Assembly (NCBI RefSeq): GCF_900105475.1
Contig: NZ_LT629777.1
Coordinates: forward strand, 2,914,001-2,978,000
Length of the DNA stretch: 64,000 nucleotides
Origin: Pseudomonas asplenii
GTDB lineage: Bacteria > Pseudomonadota > Gammaproteobacteria > Pseudomonadales > Pseudomonadaceae
Direction: 5' to 3'
Positions 62,925-64,000 of the stretch are shown here, piece after piece. Under the pieces are notes generated by a model. That model did no database searches and had not been told where the DNA came from. It saw only the letters and a list, made by a program, of their open reading frames with translations. Within the stretch, counting starts at the first letter, position 1, and each line of letters begins with the position of its first letter. The translations under genes were made by a program, and so were the position numbers.

Positions 62925-64000
62925 TCAGCCCTCGGCGGTTTTCTTCACCAGGCCATCGGCGCGGAACATGCTGCGAATGCCACGTACCGCCTGGCGAATA
63001 CGGTCCTGGTTCTCGATCAGCGCGAACCGTACATGGTCGTCGCCGTACTCACCAAAGCCCAAGCCCGGTGAGACGCAGACCTTGGCCTCGGCCAGCAGCT
63101 TCTTGGCGAACTCCAGTGAGCCCAGGTGTGCATAGGCCTCGGGAATCTTCGCCCAGACATACATCGAGGCCTTGGGGTTCTCGACCATCCAGCCCAGTTC
63201 ATGCAGACCCTTGACCAGTACATTGCGGCGTTGCCGATACTGTTCGGCGATATCTCGCACGCACTGCTGATCGCCTTCCAGGGCCGCGATGGCCGCCACC
63301 TGCAAGGGGGTGAAGGTACCGTAGTCGTGGTAGCTCTTGATCCGTGCCAGGGCGTTGACCAGTTCCGGGTTGCCGACCATGAAGCCGATCCGCCAGCCGG
63401 CCATGTTGTAGCTCTTGGACAGGGTGAAGAACTCCACCGCGATATCCTTGGCACCCGGCACCTGCATGATCGACGGGGCTTTCCAACCGTCGTAGACGAT
63501 ATCGGCGTAGGCCAGATCGTGGATCACCAGTACGTCGTACTGCTTGGCCAGGGCAATCACCCGTTCGAAGAAATCCAGCTCGACACACTGTGCGGTCGGA
63601 TTCGACGGGAAACCGAGGATCATCATCTTCGGCTTGGGGATCGAGCCGCGGATGGCCCGCTCCAGTTCAGCGAAGAAGTCCACGCCTGGCACCAGCGGTA
63701 CCGAACGCACCTGGGCGCCGGCGATCACTGCACCGTAGATATGAATCGGATAGCTGGGGTTGGGTACCAGGACGGTATCGCCCTGGTCGAGCGTGGCGAG
63801 CATCAGGTGCGCCAGACCCTCTTTCGAACCGATGGTGACGATGGCTTCGCTTTCCGGGTCGATTTCGACGTCGTAGCGATCCTTGTACCAGTGGGAAATT
63901 GCCCGGCGCAGTCGTGGGATGCCCTTGGAGGTGGAGTAGCCATGGGTATCTTCGCGCTGGGCGACGGTCACCAGTTTCTCGACGATATGCGGCGGCGTCG
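62925..64000 (-). CDS. alaC: Alanine transaminase AlaC (partial, 5' end outside the window)
   Basis: The visible 358 codons are the body and C-terminus of a class I aminotransferase; the frame runs off the right edge, so about 45 N-terminal residues are missing. The PLP lysine lies in [20 protein letters not shown], with [17 protein letters not shown], and [16 protein letters not shown] in the substrate area. This is closest to AlaC, which forms alanine from pyruvate. A GTG at 63971 is internal. It is convergent with gntT across a REPIN. Confidence 0.9.
   Translation of the reverse strand, partial: TPPHIVEKLVTVAQREDTHGYSTSKGIPRLRRAISHWYKDRYDVEIDPESEAIVTIGSKEGLAHLMLATLDQGDTVLVPNPSYPIHIYGAVIAGAQVRSVPLVPGVDFFAELERAIRGSIPKPKMMILGFPSNPTAQCVELDFFERVIALAKQYDVLVIHDLAYADIVYDGWKAPSIMQVPGAKDIAVEFFTLSKSYNMAGWRIGFMVGNPELVNALARIKSYHDYGTFTPLQVAAIAALEGDQQCVRDIAEQYRQRRNVLVKGLHELGWMVENPKASMYVWAKIPEAYAHLGSLEFAKKLLAEAKVCVSPGLGFGEYGDDHVRFALIENQDRIRQAVRGIRSMFRADGLVKKTAEG

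Overview
The window is ordinary, gene-dense, GC-rich Pseudomonas chromosome. The evidence is the intact Entner-Doudoroff/glucose block (gap, edd-glk, gltR-gtrS, gtsABCD-oprB, hexR, zwf-pgl-eda), the fxsA-groES-groEL plus colRS-inaA order, the phaJ1/hydrolase/fadD2/fadD1 block, the gntR/gntK/gntT block and several Pseudomonas-type REP/REPIN palindromes. Gene content and order resemble the P. fluorescens/P. putida lineages; the species cannot be fixed from this sequence alone. I see no prophage, insertion sequence, integrase, CRISPR array or rRNA operon. Coding is about 90%, and almost every gene has a recognisable family.

Layout. 1-9.9 kb: the end of a cysteine-synthase-type gene, a minus-strand run (yehS, a degenerate S4 pseudouridine-synthase homologue, a YjaB-like acetyltransferase, rimO), divergent kup, then mprF with its AcvB/VirJ partner (aminoacyl-phosphatidylglycerol synthesis and hydrolysis). 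10-12.9 kb: two nearly identical initiator tRNA units, SOS-controlled dinB, an unknown lipoprotein. 12.9-19.3 kb: proS, ampG, an alkyltransferase-like protein, a DUF481 outer-membrane protein, a HugZ-like haem protein with a Fur-like box, fxsA. 19.3-25 kb: groESL, colRS, inaA with a candidate ColR box, and a translationally coupled 76-residue protein. 25-44.6 kb: glucose uptake and central sugar catabolism. 44.6-48.3 kb: a class V aminotransferase, small DUF3820 and DUF2383 proteins (the latter with a sigma-54-like promoter), phaJ1 and a lysophospholipase-type hydrolase. 48.5-52.3 kb: tandem acyl-CoA ligases fadD2 and fadD1. 52.4-59.5 kb: small proteins, a BrkB-family membrane protein, a second-type peptide deformylase, a GNAT enzyme, a glutathione transferase with a 41-bp tandem duplication across its stop codon, a LysR regulator, an aldehyde dehydrogenase. 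59.5-64 kb: the gluconate regulon with three GntR operators, and alaC running off the right edge.

How the genes fit together. Glucose enters through OprB, crosses the inner membrane by GtsABCD, is phosphorylated by Glk, and passes through Zwf, Pgl, Edd and Eda to pyruvate and glyceraldehyde 3-phosphate, which Gap oxidises. HexR sites lie in both the gap/edd and hexR/zwf divergent regions; GltR-GtrS is the transport-level control. Gluconate enters by GntT and is phosphorylated by GntK under GntR to join at 6-phosphogluconate. FadD1/FadD2 activate fatty acids, and PhaJ1 can divert beta-oxidation enoyl-CoA to polyhydroxyalkanoate.

The points most worth a second look are the S4 pseudouridine-synthase homologue without its catalytic residues, a two-repeat AP2-like protein beside the glucose genes, an identical promoter element at identical spacing before the AGE-epimerase and gtsA genes, the ColR box plus the coupled small protein after inaA, the sigma-54-like promoter, and the glutathione transferase duplication. 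No clearly new multi-gene system is visible.
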